A DNA stretch of 64,000 nucleotides from Enterobacter asburiae (GTDB taxonomy: Bacteria > Pseudomonadota > Gammaproteobacteria > Enterobacterales > Enterobacteriaceae). The notes under the pieces are model-generated. The model searched no databases. It was not told the DNA's origin and saw nothing but the letters and a program-made list of their open reading frames with translations. Position numbers and translations under genes: made by a program. The stretch's first letter is position 1, and every line of letters starts with the position of its first letter. Below, piece after piece: positions 1 through 9,839 of the stretch. The DNA lies in contig NZ_VRKN01000003.1 in assembly GCF_008080435.1 (NCBI RefSeq), positions 372,001-436,000 of the forward strand, read 5' to 3'.

Positions 1-1286
1 GCCACCGGACGAACTTCAATAATTGGGTCGAGCAACCCGGTTGGACGCACAACCTGATCAACAACGTCTTCACCGGATTTCTCCAGCTCGTAGTTGCCCG
101 GCGTGGCCGAGACGTAAATGGTTTGCGGCGCTAACGCCTCAAACTCTTCAAACTTCATCGGACGGTTATCCAGCGCTGACGGCAGTCGGAAGCCGTACTC
201 CACCAGCGTCTCTTTACGCGCCCGGTCACCGCGGTACATCCCGCCGATCTGCGGGATCGTGACGTGGGATTCGTCGATCACCAGCAAACCGTCTGCCGGA
301 AGGTAATCAAACAGCGTCGGCGGCGGCTCGCCCGGCCCGCGCCCGGAGAGGAAGCGCGAGTAGTTTTCAATGCCGGAGCAGTAGCCCAGCTCGTTCATCA
401 TCTCAAGGTCGAACTGGGTGCGCTGGCTCAGGCGCTGCTCTTCCAGCAGCTTATTGTTAGCCAGAAGCACCTTACGGCGCTCGGCCAGTTCAACTTTGAT
501 CTCTTCCATCGCCTGCACGATACGCTCGCGCGGCGTCACGTAGTGCGTTTTCGGGTAGATGGTGAAACGCTGGATAACCGACTCAACGTGTCCGGTCAGC
601 GGGTCAAAGAGCGACAGGCGTTCAACCTCTTCGTCAAACAGCTCGACGCGCAGCGCCATATCGTCCGATTCCGCCGGGAAGATGTCGATCACCTCACCAC
701 GTACGCGGAAGGTGCCACGCTGGAACGCCTGATCGTTACGGGCATACTGCAGCTCTGCCAGACGACGGACGATGGCGCGCTGGTCGATGATCATCCCCTG
801 CGTCAGGTGCAGCATCATCTTGAGATACAGATCCGGATCGCCCAGACCGTAGATCGCGGAAACGGACGCGACGACGATCACATCGCGACGCTCCAGAAGC
901 GCCTTAGTGGCCGACAGTCGCATCTGCTCAATGTGTTCGTTCACTGAGGCATCTTTCTCGATGAAGGTGTCAGAGCTCGGTACATACGCTTCAGGCTGGT
1001 AGTAATCGTAGTAGGAGACGAAATACTCCACCGCATTTTCCGGGAAGAACTCTTTCATCTCGCCATAAAGCTGCGCGGCCAGGGTTTTATTGGGTGCCAG
1101 CACCATCGTTGGGCGCTGGAGATCCGCAATCACGTTGGCGATGGTGAACGTTTTACCCGAGCCGGTTACCCCCAGCAGCGTCTGGTGCGCCAGCCCATCT
1201 TCCAGCCCCTCTTCCAGACGACGGATCGCCTCAGGCTGATCGCCAGATGGACGGAAAGCAGAATTCAATTTGAACGGTTTACTCAT
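1..1286 (-). CDS. uvrB: UvrABC excision nuclease subunit B (5' part, runs off the left edge)
   Basis: This is the DNA damage-verifying helicase-like subunit of nucleotide excision repair, which receives damaged DNA from UvrA and recruits UvrC. Translation of the minus strand from the ATG at 1286 begins [19 protein letters not shown] and continues through the Walker A region GVTGSGKT, matching E. coli UvrB closely. About 428 of the usual ~673 residues are present; the C-terminal helicase motifs and the UvrC-binding tail lie outside the window. A LexA-type box lies about 75 bp upstream of the start, as expected for an SOS gene. No frameshift is visible in the part present. Confidence 0.97.
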   Translation of the reverse strand, partial: MSKPFKLNSAFRPSGDQPEAIRRLEEGLEDGLAHQTLLGVTGSGKTFTIANVIADLQRPTMVLAPNKTLAAQLYGEMKEFFPENAVEYFVSYYDYYQPEAYVPSSDTFIEKDASVNEHIEQMRLSATKALLERRDVIVVASVSAIYGLGDPDLYLKMMLHLTQGMIIDQRAIVRRLAELQYARNDQAFQRGTFRVRGEVIDIFPAESDDMALRVELFDEEVERLSLFDPLTGHVESVIQRFTIYPKTHYVTPRERIVQAMEEIKVELAERRKVLLANNKLLEEQRLSQRTQFDLEMMNELGYCSGIENYSRFLSGRGPGEPPPTLFDYLPADGLLVIDESHVTIPQIGGMYRGDRARKETLVEYGFRLPSALDNRPMKFEEFEALAPQTIYVSATPGNYELEKSGEDVVDQVVRPTGLLDPIIEVRPV

Positions 1287-1360
1287 GGGCGACAACCTGA
1301 TGACGTTATAAGCGGCAGGTGAGTAATTTTACTCGTTGTTGTCAGGAATGCCAGTAAAAA

Positions 1361-1380
1361 ACACTGGATGAAAAACCAGT
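1361..1380. promoter_or_regulatory. LexA (SOS) box of uvrB
   Basis: The sequence contains CTG at 1364-1366 and CAG at 1377-1379 separated by exactly 10 AT-rich bases. This is the CTG-N10-CAG LexA pattern, placed about 75 bp upstream of uvrB, which is a known SOS gene in E. coli. The outer bases match the consensus moderately. Confidence 0.85.
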
Positions 1381-1683
1381 GGCATGTCAGGATATTTAGC
1401 ATAGCGCCGGAATGATGAGTGAGATAACGGCCAAAATTTGAGCTGTGACAATATAAAACACCAGTCAGGTCAGGTTATCCCCAGAACTTTTTCTTTTTTA
1501 ACATTTGTCAAGCCAGGTAATGATAGTTTTGTGGCAACGGGTGACACTTTCATGACGGGAATTGCTTTTATCTAAGCAATTAAATAATAAACGATATTTT
1601 CTAAAGCCGCGTTTCGCGTCAATTTGGGCGTAAGCCGCGTCTTCTCTCGCTTATCGCGTGTTTTCTAACTCTAATGCACATGG

Positions 1684-1706
1684 TTATCCACAGGAATAGT
1701 GGATAA
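1684..1706. promoter_or_regulatory. Inverted pair of DnaA boxes upstream of uvrB
   Basis: TTATCCACA at 1684-1692 is a perfect DnaA box. AGTGGATAA at 1698-1706 is the inverted copy with one mismatch, 5 bp away. A further near match (TTATCCCCA) lies at 1475-1483. DnaA sites in the E. coli uvrB upstream region have been described, so a regulatory role here is plausible but inferred. Confidence 0.55.
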
Positions 1707-2038
1707 CTGCTTCCAGCCCATGCAGACTGGCGCTCGGCAAATTCCCGGATTTTCCCACGAAACGGCAGTAAAAAATTTTTATAGCTATTTTTTGATGATT
1801 AACAGTTGCGTCATTCATAACCAACCGATGGGATCTTGCTCACATTTTCATCATTTCGGGTTCTGCACCACAACTCAACACCACCGGCACCGTCGATGTG
1901 CAATCCCGTTTTTTATAAGCCCCTCTCCGGTGACTTATTCCTAAAAAAGCCGTTTTTTTAAACACTTTTCGGTTTCTGGCAGGGGTTTTGCAGATTCAAA
2001 CTCGAGCCTCACCTACACACATTTTTAAGGAGAGAAAG

Positions 2039-2761
2039 ATGTTGAGTCTGCGTGCTGTGAATCAGTTTTACGGAAGCCAACATACGCTATGGAACGTGAA
2101 TTTGGATTTTCCGCAAGGGATGTGTACAGGCGTCGTTGGCCTGCCGGGGATGGGAAAAACCACCCTCATGAATTGCATCGCCGGGAGAGTGCCCGTCGAA
2201 AGCGGCAGCATCATCTGGCATGAGGCGGGGGCGCCGCCGCGCGATTTGCTTAACCTGCCGCCAGAACAGCGTTCAGGACCGGGGATAGGTTATGTCCCGC
2301 AGGACAGGCGGATCTTCTCCCAGTTAACGATTGAGGAGAATCTGCATATCGCCATGCGGGCAATGGGGAAACCCAACCCGGAAGCGAAAAGTGACGTTTA
2401 CGACCTGTTTCCGGCGCTCTACGCATTGCGACAGACCCGCGCCAACACGCTCTCTCCGGACGACCAGTATCAGCTGGCGCTGGCTAATGCGCTGGTGAAC
2501 CGTCCGCACCTGCTAATCCTTGATGAGCCCCTGCACGGCGCAGGACACAGCGTTGCCCAGAAGCTGGGACAGCTGCTGGCGCGCTTAAACCGGGAGTTAG
2601 GTATGACGGTGCTGTTAGCGGAGCAGCAGCTGTCGTTTATCCGCCGGGTTGCGGACCGGTTCTGTATGCTCTACCGCGGGCGTAACGTGGCACAGGGCCA
2701 CGTTAACGAACTGGATGACGAGCTTATCGCTCACTGGATGTCGCGGGAAGCAAGACGCTGA
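2039..2761 (+). CDS. Orphan ABC-transporter ATPase, LivF/UrtE-like, with degenerate signature motif
   Basis: This is a 240-residue single-domain ABC ATPase resembling the LivF/UrtE subunits of branched-chain amino acid and urea importers. The start is chosen at 2039 because AAGGAGAG sits just upstream; an in-frame ATG at 1988 would add 17 unsupported residues. Walker A (GLPGMGKT, residues 34-41), the Q-loop (YVPQ, Q88) and Walker B (LLILDEP, about 158-164) are intact. The signature motif is LSPDDQ (about 138-143) where the family has LSGGQ, and the D-loop region is also unusual. No permease or binding-protein gene is nearby. Its last 38 bp overlap the 3' end of bioD on the other strand. It may pair with distant permeases or serve a non-transport role; the true partner is unknown. 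Confidence 0.8.
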   Translation: MLSLRAVNQFYGSQHTLWNVNLDFPQGMCTGVVGLPGMGKTTLMNCIAGRVPVESGSIIWHEAGAPPRDLLNLPPEQRSGPGIGYVPQDRRIFSQLTIEENLHIAMRAMGKPNPEAKSDVYDLFPALYALRQTRANTLSPDDQYQLALANALVNRPHLLILDEPLHGAGHSVAQKLGQLLARLNRELGMTVLLAEQQLSFIRRVADRFCMLYRGRNVAQGHVNELDDELIAHWMSREARR

Positions 2762-3425
2762 GATCGAGATAACGCCCGGTTTCGGCATTTTCCGCGCCGT
2801 CAGCAAGCCAGGGAATTTCCCCGAGGCACGGGGCGGGAAGTACACGCCTGAGCGTCGTCAGATACTCCTGGTGTCGTTTACCCGGCGCAACCACGTCGTT
2901 GGCTATCCAGCCCGCCAGACGCAGCCTGGCCTGCTGTACGGCCTGCGCGGTCAACATGGCGTGATTGATGCAGCCCAGCTTGACGCCGACGACCAGAATG
3001 ACCGGAAGCTGCTCGGCCTGCACCCAGTCAGCAAACGTCTGCGTGTCCGAAAGCGGCGTAAACCAGCCCCCAGCCCCTTCCACCAGCACCCAGTCGGCCT
3101 GGCTTTCCAGCGTCCGTAACCCGGCAGACAGCACGGCGAAATCAATCGGACGACCTTCGTCAGCGCTGATAATGTGCGGCGAGGTCGGCTCGGCAAAGGT
3201 ATACGGATTTACCGCTGAATAGGCGAGCTCACGCGTGCTGTTCCGCTGGAGCGCCAGCGCGTCGGAGTTGCGTAACCCTTCCGCCGTCATCTCGCTGCCG
3301 GAAGCAACAGGCTTATACCCGGCGGTGTTTTTTCCGAGCAGCCTTGCCGCCTGCAGCAGTGCCGAGCTGGCAACCGTTTTGCCCACTTCCGTATCCGTTC
3401 CGGTGACAAAATAACGTTCAGTCAC
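2724..3425 (-). CDS. bioD: Dethiobiotin synthetase
   Basis: BioD closes the ureido ring of dethiobiotin from 7,8-diaminopelargonate, CO2 and ATP in the cytosol. The P-loop motif GTDTEVGKT at the N-terminus and the conserved VEGAGGW segment identify it. The GTG start at 3425 is chosen because it gives the E. coli-like beginning ([10 protein letters not shown]) and overlaps the bioC stop by 8 bp; an ATG at 3440 would add five residues. At 233 residues it is several residues longer than E. coli BioD (about 225), and the extra C-terminal tail runs into the 3' end of the neighbouring ATPase gene. It is the last gene of bioBFCD. Confidence 0.95.
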   Translation of the reverse strand: MTERYFVTGTDTEVGKTVASSALLQAARLLGKNTAGYKPVASGSEMTAEGLRNSDALALQRNSTRELAYSAVNPYTFAEPTSPHIISADEGRPIDFAVLSAGLRTLESQADWVLVEGAGGWFTPLSDTQTFADWVQAEQLPVILVVGVKLGCINHAMLTAQAVQQARLRLAGWIANDVVAPGKRHQEYLTTLRRVLPAPCLGEIPWLADGAENAETGRYLDLSVLLPATSSER

Positions 3426-4173
3426 GTTCGATAATCCCATGAAAAAGTTGATAAGAGAGCGGGAAATGCCCCCGTTGCTGCGGCCAGGCCAGCTCCAGAC
3501 GCTGCAGCTGTCCCCGGGTCAGCGGTTTTTTCTCCCGCCCGGCATGCAAATGCGTGGCGCCGATGCCCTTCAGCGAGCGCATGGCGCTGAACGCATCGCT
3601 AAAATTGAGGGTGATGGTCTGCACCGTGCTGCGGTAGCGCCAGCCTGCCAGCGCCAGCGTAACCTGCTCATGCGATAAAAAGCGGTTAGCGTGCGGTTGC
3701 TCATCCACCGCTTTCCACGCCTGATTCAGCTCCGGCAGCGAACTTTCCAGCAAGGTGGTAAAGGCCACCTTCCCGCCCGGTCGCGCCACGCGATAAAGCT
3801 CGCTTAAGGCCTGTGGCAGACTGCTGCACCACTGAACCGCCAGATGACTCCAGACCAGATCGAACTGCGCATCCGCCAGCGGGATCGCCTCGATATCGGC
3901 CAGCAGATAGTGGTCCGCTGCCTGCCTCTGACGCGCCTCGTCGAGCATCTGGTCTGAGAGGTCGATAGCCGTGACCTGGCTTCCCGTTCCGCGCCAGTAG
4001 CGGCTGTTGCTGCCGGGACCACAGCCCGCGTCCAGCACCTGCGGAAAACGGTTCTCGCCAAGCGCGGCCAGAAGCCCCTCCGCGCTCTGACGCTGCAGTT
4101 CATCGTGCTGCGAATAGCTCTGCGCGGCCCGACCAAATGCCGCCGCAACGGCCTGCTTATTCACCGGCATCAT
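3418..4173 (-). CDS. bioC: Malonyl-[acyl-carrier protein] O-methyltransferase
   Basis: BioC methylates the free carboxyl of malonyl-ACP with S-adenosylmethionine so that fatty-acid enzymes can build the pimeloyl chain of biotin. The class I SAM motif VLDAGCGPG is present near residue 43, followed by the acidic strand ending in DLS. The start at 4173 ([16 protein letters not shown]) has GGAGGCGC just upstream and gives 251 residues, the same length as E. coli BioC; a longer frame opens at 4212. Its 5' end overlaps the bioF 3' end by 17 bp and its 3' end overlaps bioD, indicating translational coupling. Confidence 0.95.
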   Translation of the reverse strand: MMPVNKQAVAAAFGRAAQSYSQHDELQRQSAEGLLAALGENRFPQVLDAGCGPGSNSRYWRGTGSQVTAIDLSDQMLDEARQRQAADHYLLADIEAIPLADAQFDLVWSHLAVQWCSSLPQALSELYRVARPGGKVAFTTLLESSLPELNQAWKAVDEQPHANRFLSHEQVTLALAGWRYRSTVQTITLNFSDAFSAMRSLKGIGATHLHAGREKKPLTRGQLQRLELAWPQQRGHFPLSYQLFHGIIERD

Positions 4174-5314
4174 GGAGCGCCTCCAATAACGTCCGGATAT
4201 CCTGTGCGTCATGCGCCGCCGTCAGGGTTAAACGCAGCCGTGCGGTGCCCGGCGGAACGGTTGGCGGGCGGATGGCGGTCACCCACATGCCGCGCTCGCG
4301 TAGCGCCTGCGCCAGTGCCAGCGCGCGGCTGTTTTCGCCGACAATCACTGGCTGGATAGCGCTCTGCGAATCGGGACTGTGGAAAGGCAGCGCCGCTAAC
4401 CCCTGGCGGAAGCGGGAGATATGCTCTGCCAGCCGCTGACGACGTTCATCCCCTTCTGCACTGCGTATCACCGCCAGCGACGCAGACAGCGCCACGGCCT
4501 GCGCCGGGGGCATGCTGGTGCTGTAAATCAGGTGTCGGGCAAACTGCAGCAGATAATCGGCGACAGACTCGCTGCACAGCACGGCGGCACCGCTGACGCC
4601 AAAGCCCTTGCCAAAGGTGACAATCAGCAGTTCCGGCTTCACGTTTTGCTGGTAAGCGCTACCGCGCCCTTCGTTACCCATTACGCCAATGCCGTGGGCA
4701 TCGTCGACCAGCAGCCAGGCGTTTTGCCGTTTTGCGGCCTCGTGCAGTGCGGCAAGCGGCGCGCTGTCGCCGTCCATGCTGAACACCCCTTCCGTGATCG
4801 CCAGCTGTTGTCCGCCGCAGGGTTTATCCAGCAGCGCAGCAAGCTGCCCCGCATCGTTATGGGCAAAGCGGCGCAGCTGCGCCGGGCTTAAATTTGCCGC
4901 CTCCAGCAGCGAGGCGTGGCTCAGGCGGTCAGCGACAATGCGGTCCTCTTTTCCCATCAGCGCGGTAATGACCGCCTGATTCGCGGCAAAGCCGGAAATA
5001 AAGAGCAGCGCGCGCGGATAGCCGAGCCAGTCGGCAAGCGCCTCTTCCAGTGCCTGATGCGCCGTGGTGTATCCGCTGACGTGTCCCGAGCCGCCGCTGC
5101 CCACGCCAAACCGCTCCGCACCCTGCTGCCAGGCGCGGATGATGGCCGGATGCTGGCTCAGTCCGAGATAATCGTTGCTGGAGAAATTACAAAACTGCCG
5201 CCCGTCGCGGGTAAGAAAACGGCCCGCGCCGTTTTCCACCACCCTGCGAACGCGAAGCGCCTCTGCTGCCCGGCGTTCGTCCAGCGCGGTATTAATTCGT
5301 GCCTGCCAGGTCAT
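4157..5314 (-). CDS. bioF: 8-amino-7-oxononanoate synthase
   Basis: BioF is a PLP enzyme that condenses pimeloyl-ACP with alanine to 8-amino-7-oxononanoate (KAPA). The 385-residue protein carries the alpha-oxoamine synthase features: SSNDYLGLS near residue 45, DDAHGIG near 204, and the PLP lysine K236 in TFGKGFG. Length is as in E. coli. The start codon overlaps the bioB stop by 4 bp (ATGA), and the 3' end overlaps bioC, so the operon is tightly packed. Confidence 0.97.
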   Translation of the reverse strand: MTWQARINTALDERRAAEALRVRRVVENGAGRFLTRDGRQFCNFSSNDYLGLSQHPAIIRAWQQGAERFGVGSGGSGHVSGYTTAHQALEEALADWLGYPRALLFISGFAANQAVITALMGKEDRIVADRLSHASLLEAANLSPAQLRRFAHNDAGQLAALLDKPCGGQQLAITEGVFSMDGDSAPLAALHEAAKRQNAWLLVDDAHGIGVMGNEGRGSAYQQNVKPELLIVTFGKGFGVSGAAVLCSESVADYLLQFARHLIYSTSMPPAQAVALSASLAVIRSAEGDERRQRLAEHISRFRQGLAALPFHSPDSQSAIQPVIVGENSRALALAQALRERGMWVTAIRPPTVPPGTARLRLTLTAAHDAQDIRTLLEALHDAGE

Positions 5315-6351
5315 ACGGCTGCCGCGTTGTAGAACTGGTCGGTGTCGGCGTTGAAAATCTGCTGCTCCAGTTGCTGCTGTTGCTCGTTATCACCCGTCAG
5401 CACTTCGGTCTGATGCGGGTTCAGCCCCAGCTTGCGGAACAGCTGAACGTCTTTGTCCTCTTCCGGGTTCGGCGTGGTCAGCAGCTTGCAGCCGTAGAAG
5501 ATGGAGTTGGCACCGGCCATAAAGCACATTGCCTGGGTCTGCTCGTTCATCTGCTCGCGACCGGCAGAGAGACGCACGAAAGAGGTCGGCATCATGATGC
5601 GCGCCACCGCGATGGTGCGAATAAAATCAAACGCATCCACGTCGTCGTTATCCGCCAGCGGCGTGCCTTTGACCTTCACCAGCATGTTGATCGGCACGCT
5701 CTCCGGCGGGGTCGGCAGGTTCGCCAACTGCAGCAGCAGGCCCGCGCGGTCTTTCACCGTTTCGCCTAAGCCGACAATACCGCCGGAGCAGACCTTGATC
5801 CCCGCATCACGCACTTTATCCAGCGTATCCAGACGCTCCTGATAGGTACGCGTGGTGATGATGTTGCCGTAAAACTCCGGCGAGGTGTCGAGGTTGTGGT
5901 TGTAGTAGTCCAGCCCTGCCGCGGAGAGGCGCTGCGCCTGCTCGTCGTTCAGCGTGCCGAGCGTCATACAGGCTTCGAGACCCATCTCCTTCACGCCCTT
6001 CACCATCTGCTCCAGATACGGCATGTCGCGATCGTGCGGGTTCTTCCACGCCGCGCCCATGCAGAAGCGGGTCGAGCCAGCGTTTTTCGCCTTGCGCGCC
6101 GAGTCAAGCACCTGCTCAACCTCCATCAGCCGTTCAGATTCCAGACCGGTTTTGTAACGTGCGCTCTGCGGGCAATATTTGCAGTCTTCAGGACAGGCAC
6201 CGGTTTTGATCGACAGCAGCGTACTGACCTGAACATGGCGCGGATCGAAGTGCTGACGATGCACCTGTTGGGCTTCGAACATCAGCTCAAGGAAAGGTTT
6301 GTTGAATAATTCAGTGACTTGCGACATCGTCCAGCGTGCGTGGTGAGCCAT
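5311..6351 (-). CDS. bioB: Biotin synthase (radical SAM)
   Basis: BioB inserts sulfur into dethiobiotin using radical SAM chemistry, with an auxiliary [2Fe-2S] cluster as sulfur donor. The CxxxCxxC motif is at C53, C57 and C60 ([10 protein letters not shown]), the same positions as in E. coli. The protein is 346 residues. It is the first gene of bioBFCD, reading away from the operator shared with bioA; GGAG lies 6-9 bp before the ATG. Confidence 0.98.
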   Translation of the reverse strand: MAHHARWTMSQVTELFNKPFLELMFEAQQVHRQHFDPRHVQVSTLLSIKTGACPEDCKYCPQSARYKTGLESERLMEVEQVLDSARKAKNAGSTRFCMGAAWKNPHDRDMPYLEQMVKGVKEMGLEACMTLGTLNDEQAQRLSAAGLDYYNHNLDTSPEFYGNIITTRTYQERLDTLDKVRDAGIKVCSGGIVGLGETVKDRAGLLLQLANLPTPPESVPINMLVKVKGTPLADNDDVDAFDFIRTIAVARIMMPTSFVRLSAGREQMNEQTQAMCFMAGANSIFYGCKLLTTPNPEEDKDVQLFRKLGLNPHQTEVLTGDNEQQQQLEQQIFNADTDQFYNAAAV

Positions 6352-6396
6352 GGGGCTTCTCCAAAGGGTTTTGTTAATTTTCGGTTCGGTTTATAC

Positions 6397-6430
6397 TCGT
6401 AAACCTAAAACTTTTCAAAATGGTTTACAA
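6397..6430. promoter_or_regulatory. bio operator (BirA site) and divergent bioA/bioB promoters
   Basis: Two inverted arms, TCGTAAACC (6397-6405) and GGTTTACAA (6422-6430), flank a 16-bp AT-rich spacer. This is the layout of the E. coli bio operator bound by the BirA-biotinyl-AMP dimer, which represses both bioBFCD and bioA. The left arm differs from the right at one position. Only 7 bp separate the operator from the bioA ATG, so the bioA leader must be very short. Confidence 0.9.
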
Positions 6431-6437
6431 GTCGATT

Positions 6438-7727
6438 ATGACCCAGGACGATCTCGCCTTCGACAAGCAGCATATCTGGCACCCTTACACCTCCACCACC
6501 CACCCCCTTCCCGTCTATCCGGTGGCCTCGGCCCACGGCTGCGAGCTGCACCTCGCCAGCGGCGAGCAGCTCGTTGACGGGATGTCTTCCTGGTGGGCGG
6601 CCATTCACGGGTACAACCACCCGCGCCTGAATGCGGCAATGAAGGCGCAGATTGACCAGATGTCGCACGTGATGTTTGGCGGAATTACCCATCAGCCCGC
6701 GGTGGATTTATGCCGCCGGCTGGTGGCGATGACGCCTGACTCGCTGGAGTGCGTGTTCCTGGCCGATTCCGGCTCCGTGGCGGTGGAAGTGGCGATGAAA
6801 ATGGCGCTGCAGTACTGGCATGCGTTGGGCGAAACGCGCCAGCGCTTCCTCACCTTCCGCAACGGCTATCACGGGGATACCTTCGGGGCGATGTCGGTGT
6901 GCGATCCGGACAACTCCATGCACAGCCTGTGGAAGGGCTATCTGCCGGAAAACCTGTTTGCCCCGGCCCCGCAGAGCCGTTTCGACGGCGAGTGGAACGA
7001 GATGGACATGGTCGGTTTCGCACGGCTGATGGCGGCACATCGCCATGAAATCGCCGCCGTGATCCTTGAGCCGATTGTGCAGGGCGCGGGCGGAATGCGG
7101 ATGTACCATCCGGAATGGCTGAGACGTATTCGCAGGATGTGCGATCGCGAGGGCATTCTGCTGATTGCGGATGAGATCGCCACCGGCTTTGGCCGCACCG
7201 GCAGGCTGTTTGCCTGCGAGCATGCGGGTATCGCCCCGGATATTCTGTGTCTGGGCAAGGCGCTGACCGGCGGCACCATGACGCTCTCCGCCACGCTCAC
7301 GACCCGTCACGTTGCCGACACCATCAGCGACGGCGAGGCGGGCTGCTTTATGCACGGCCCGACGTTTATGGGTAACCCGCTGGCCTGCGCCGTCGCAAGC
7401 GAAAGTCTCGCCATTCTGACGAGCGGCGAGTGGCAGACGCAGGTTGCGGCCATTGAAGCGCAGCTGAAAGACGAGCTGAGCGCCGCCTCGGGTGCGAATT
7501 TCGTGGCGGACGTTCGCGTGCTGGGCGCCATCGGCGTGATTGAAACCACCCATCCGGTGAATATGGCGGCGCTGCAGCGCTTCTTCGTTGAGCAGGGCGT
7601 CTGGGTGCGGCCTTTCGGCAAGCTTATCTACCTGATGCCGCCGTACAGCATTACGCCGGAGCAGCTGCGTAAATTAACCGACGCGGTTGTAACAGCCGTT
7701 AACATTCCCGCGCATTTCACGATGTAA
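6438..7727 (+). CDS. bioA: Adenosylmethionine-8-amino-7-oxononanoate aminotransferase
   Basis: BioA transfers an amino group from S-adenosylmethionine to KAPA to give 7,8-diaminopelargonate, using PLP. The start at 6438 ([10 protein letters not shown]) matches the E. coli start and gives 429 residues, the E. coli length; the frame also extends to 6420, into the operator. K274 in [10 protein letters not shown] is the PLP lysine, and [13 protein letters not shown] near residue 50 and [11 protein letters not shown] near 245 are typical class III aminotransferase segments. It is transcribed divergently from bioB. Confidence 0.97.
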   Translation: MTQDDLAFDKQHIWHPYTSTTHPLPVYPVASAHGCELHLASGEQLVDGMSSWWAAIHGYNHPRLNAAMKAQIDQMSHVMFGGITHQPAVDLCRRLVAMTPDSLECVFLADSGSVAVEVAMKMALQYWHALGETRQRFLTFRNGYHGDTFGAMSVCDPDNSMHSLWKGYLPENLFAPAPQSRFDGEWNEMDMVGFARLMAAHRHEIAAVILEPIVQGAGGMRMYHPEWLRRIRRMCDREGILLIADEIATGFGRTGRLFACEHAGIAPDILCLGKALTGGTMTLSATLTTRHVADTISDGEAGCFMHGPTFMGNPLACAVASESLAILTSGEWQTQVAAIEAQLKDELSAASGANFVADVRVLGAIGVIETTHPVNMAALQRFFVEQGVWVRPFGKLIYLMPPYSITPEQLRKLTDAVVTAVNIPAHFTM

Positions 7728-7775
7728 CCCTATGCATTACACTTGCTGAACGAGCGATCAACGAGGGTAAACCGT

Positions 7776-8252
7776 ATGAAAATCATCAGTAAAGATCTGC
7801 GCGACGGTGAAAAACTGCCGGAACGCCACGTATTCAACGGCATGGGGTATCAGGGAGACAATATCTCCCCGCACCTGGCATGGGACGAGGTTCCGGCCGG
7901 AACCAAAAGCTTTGTCGTAACCTGCTACGATCCGGATGCGCCTACCGGCTCTGGCTGGTGGCACTGGATTGTGGCGAACCTGCCTGCCGACACGCGCGTC
8001 CTGCCACAGGGTTCCGGTTCAGGCCTGGTTGCCCTGCCTGAAGGCGCCATTCAGACGCGCACTGACTTTGGTAAAGCGGGCTACGGCGGCGCGGCACCGC
8101 CAAAAGGGGAAACTCACCGCTATATTTTTACGGTGCACGCGCTGGATGTGGACAAGATTGAGGTAGATGAAGGGGCGAGCGGCGCGATGGTAGGGTTTAA
8201 CGTGCATTTCCATACGCTCGGAAGCGCGTCGATTACGGCGATGTATTCGTAA
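7776..8252 (+). CDS. ybhB: YbhB, PEBP/RKIP-family protein
   Basis: This 158-residue cytosolic protein belongs to the phosphatidylethanolamine-binding (RKIP-like) family; the E. coli role is not established beyond fold. The conserved ligand-site segments CYDPDAPTGSGWWHW (about 49-63) and PPKGETHRYIFTVHAL (about 108-123) are present. The start at 7776 matches E. coli and has GAGGG upstream. It follows bioA closely on the same strand, as in E. coli, and may be read through from the bioA promoter. Confidence 0.95.
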   Translation: MKIISKDLRDGEKLPERHVFNGMGYQGDNISPHLAWDEVPAGTKSFVVTCYDPDAPTGSGWWHWIVANLPADTRVLPQGSGSGLVALPEGAIQTRTDFGKAGYGGAAPPKGETHRYIFTVHALDVDKIEVDEGASGAMVGFNVHFHTLGSASITAMYS

Positions 8253-8267
8253 TCGTGCGGGCTGATG

Positions 8268-8312
8268 CCCTCACCCCGGCCCTCTCCCACAGGGAGAGGG
8301 TTAGGGTGAGGG
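8268..8312. repeat. CCCTCACCC/GGGTGAGGG palindromic intergenic repeat
   Basis: An inverted repeat with arms CCCTCACCCC...CCCTCTCCC and GGGAGAGGG...GGGTGAGGG separates the convergent ybhB and hutH 3' ends. The same family occurs at 62036-62146. It can fold into a strong hairpin and may act as a bidirectional transcription barrier; there is no classic T-tract. Confidence 0.75.
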
Positions 8313-8318
8313 TAAAAA

Positions 8319-9839
8319 TCACAGCACCGAAGGCAACAGCCCCACCAGTCGCCCTTCTTCCAGAAGCTGCATCGCCTTATCAATATCCGGCGCAAAGAAG
8401 CGGTCGTCATCGTAGTGCGTAACGTGCTCGCGCAGCGCATGACGCGCCTGCTCCAGCAGCGGGCTGGATTTTAGCCCTTCACGCAGATCGATACCCTGAC
8501 TTGCCGCCAGCCATTCCACCGCCAGCACGCCGCGGGTGTTGGAGGCCATTTCCCAGAGACGACGCCCGGCAGCCGGTGCCATCGAAACGTGATCTTCCTG
8601 GTTCGCTGACGTTGGCAGGCTGTCGACGCTGTGCGGGTGCGACAGGGCTTTGTTCTCGCTCGCCAGCGCCGCCGCGGTCACCTGGGCAATCATAAAGCCC
8701 GAGTTGACCCCGCCGTTACGCACCAGGAACGGTGGCAGCTGGGACATATGTTTATCCATCATTAACGCAATACGACGCTCGGATAACGCGCCAACTTCGG
8801 CAATGGCTAATGCAAGATTATCCGCCGCCATCGCCACCGGCTCGGCGTGGAAGTTGCCCCCGGAGACCACCTCGTTTTCCTGGGCGAACACCAGCGGGTT
8901 ATCGGACACCGCGTTGGCCTCCACCAGCAGCACCTCTGCCGCCTGGCGCAGCTGCGTCAGGCACGCACCCATCACCTGCGGCTGGCAGCGCAGGGAATAC
9001 GGATCCTGAACCTTCTCGCAGTTATGGTGTGAATCGGCAATTTCGCTGGTGTCGGTAAGCACGTGACGGTACATCGCGGCGGCATCAATCTGCCCGCGCT
9101 GACCGCGCACCTCGTGAATGCGGGCATCGAACGGACGACGCGAGCCCAGCACGGCTTCGGTGGTCAGCGCGCCGCACACCACCGCCGAGGCAAACAAATC
9201 TTCCGCTTCAAACAGGCCGCGCAGCGCGAAAGCGGTCGATGCCTGCGTGCCGTTCAGCAGCGCCAGGCCCTCTTTCGCCGCCAGCGTGATAGGGGTTAAC
9301 CCGGCTTTTTTCAGCGCCTCTTTCGCAGGAAGCCACTCGCCCTGCCAACGCGCTTTGCCTTCACCCAACAGCAGCAGCGACATGTGCGCCAGGGGAGCAA
9401 GATCGCCGGATGCCCCAACAGAGCCTTTCGCCGGGATCCACGGATAGACTTCCGCATTGACCAGCGCCATCAGCGCCTGGATCACACTCAGGCGAATGCC
9501 GGAAAAACCACGCGCCAGGCTGTTGATTTTGAGTACCATCATCAGACGGACGATCTCATCATCCAGCGGCTGACCGACGCCCGCCGCGTGTGACAGCACC
9601 AGCGAACGCTGTAAGTTTTCCAGATCGTGTGTCGCAATGCGGGTCTGCGCCAGCAGCCCAAAGCCGGTGTTAATCCCGTAGGCGGTGCGCCCTTCGGCAA
9701 CAATGGCTTCGACGCAGGCGACGCTGTCATTAATGGCGGCGTGGGCACTTGCATCAAGCGAAAGGGTGACCGGCTTACGCCAGACGTTACGCAGCTGTTT
9801 GAGCGTCAGTGAGCCGGGAGTGAGTGTTAACGCGTTCAT
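8319..9839 (-). CDS. hutH: Histidine ammonia-lyase
   Basis: HutH deaminates L-histidine to trans-urocanate, the first step of histidine use. The 506-residue protein contains the Ala-Ser-Gly triad (residues 143-145, in [14 protein letters not shown]) that cyclises to the MIO electrophile, and the GINTGFG segment near residue 55. Its ATG overlaps the hutU stop (TAATG), so the two are translationally coupled. It is the distal gene of hutUH under the HutC operator upstream of hutU. Confidence 0.97.
   Translation of the reverse strand: MNALTLTPGSLTLKQLRNVWRKPVTLSLDASAHAAINDSVACVEAIVAEGRTAYGINTGFGLLAQTRIATHDLENLQRSLVLSHAAGVGQPLDDEIVRLMMVLKINSLARGFSGIRLSVIQALMALVNAEVYPWIPAKGSVGASGDLAPLAHMSLLLLGEGKARWQGEWLPAKEALKKAGLTPITLAAKEGLALLNGTQASTAFALRGLFEAEDLFASAVVCGALTTEAVLGSRRPFDARIHEVRGQRGQIDAAAMYRHVLTDTSEIADSHHNCEKVQDPYSLRCQPQVMGACLTQLRQAAEVLLVEANAVSDNPLVFAQENEVVSGGNFHAEPVAMAADNLALAIAEVGALSERRIALMMDKHMSQLPPFLVRNGGVNSGFMIAQVTAAALASENKALSHPHSVDSLPTSANQEDHVSMAPAAGRRLWEMASNTRGVLAVEWLAASQGIDLREGLKSSPLLEQARHALREHVTHYDDDRFFAPDIDKAMQLLEEGRLVGLLPSVL

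Larger units (their letters stand above)
1287..2038. other. Long intergenic region upstream of uvrB
   Basis: This 752-bp gap separates uvrB (minus) from the orphan ATPase (plus). It holds the uvrB LexA box (1361-1380), a DnaA-like 9-mer at 1475-1483, and a perfect plus inverted imperfect DnaA box pair (1684-1706). The part from about 1500 to 2038 is AT-rich and has no convincing coding sequence; an 81-codon open frame at 1699-1944 lacks a ribosome site and any recognisable family. It must contain promoters for both flanking genes. Confidence 0.7.

Noticed and set aside
1699..1944. 81-codon open frame upstream of the orphan ATPase
   Set aside because: There is no ribosome site, it starts from a weak codon, and the translated protein is Cys/His-rich without a family; the region looks regulatory.
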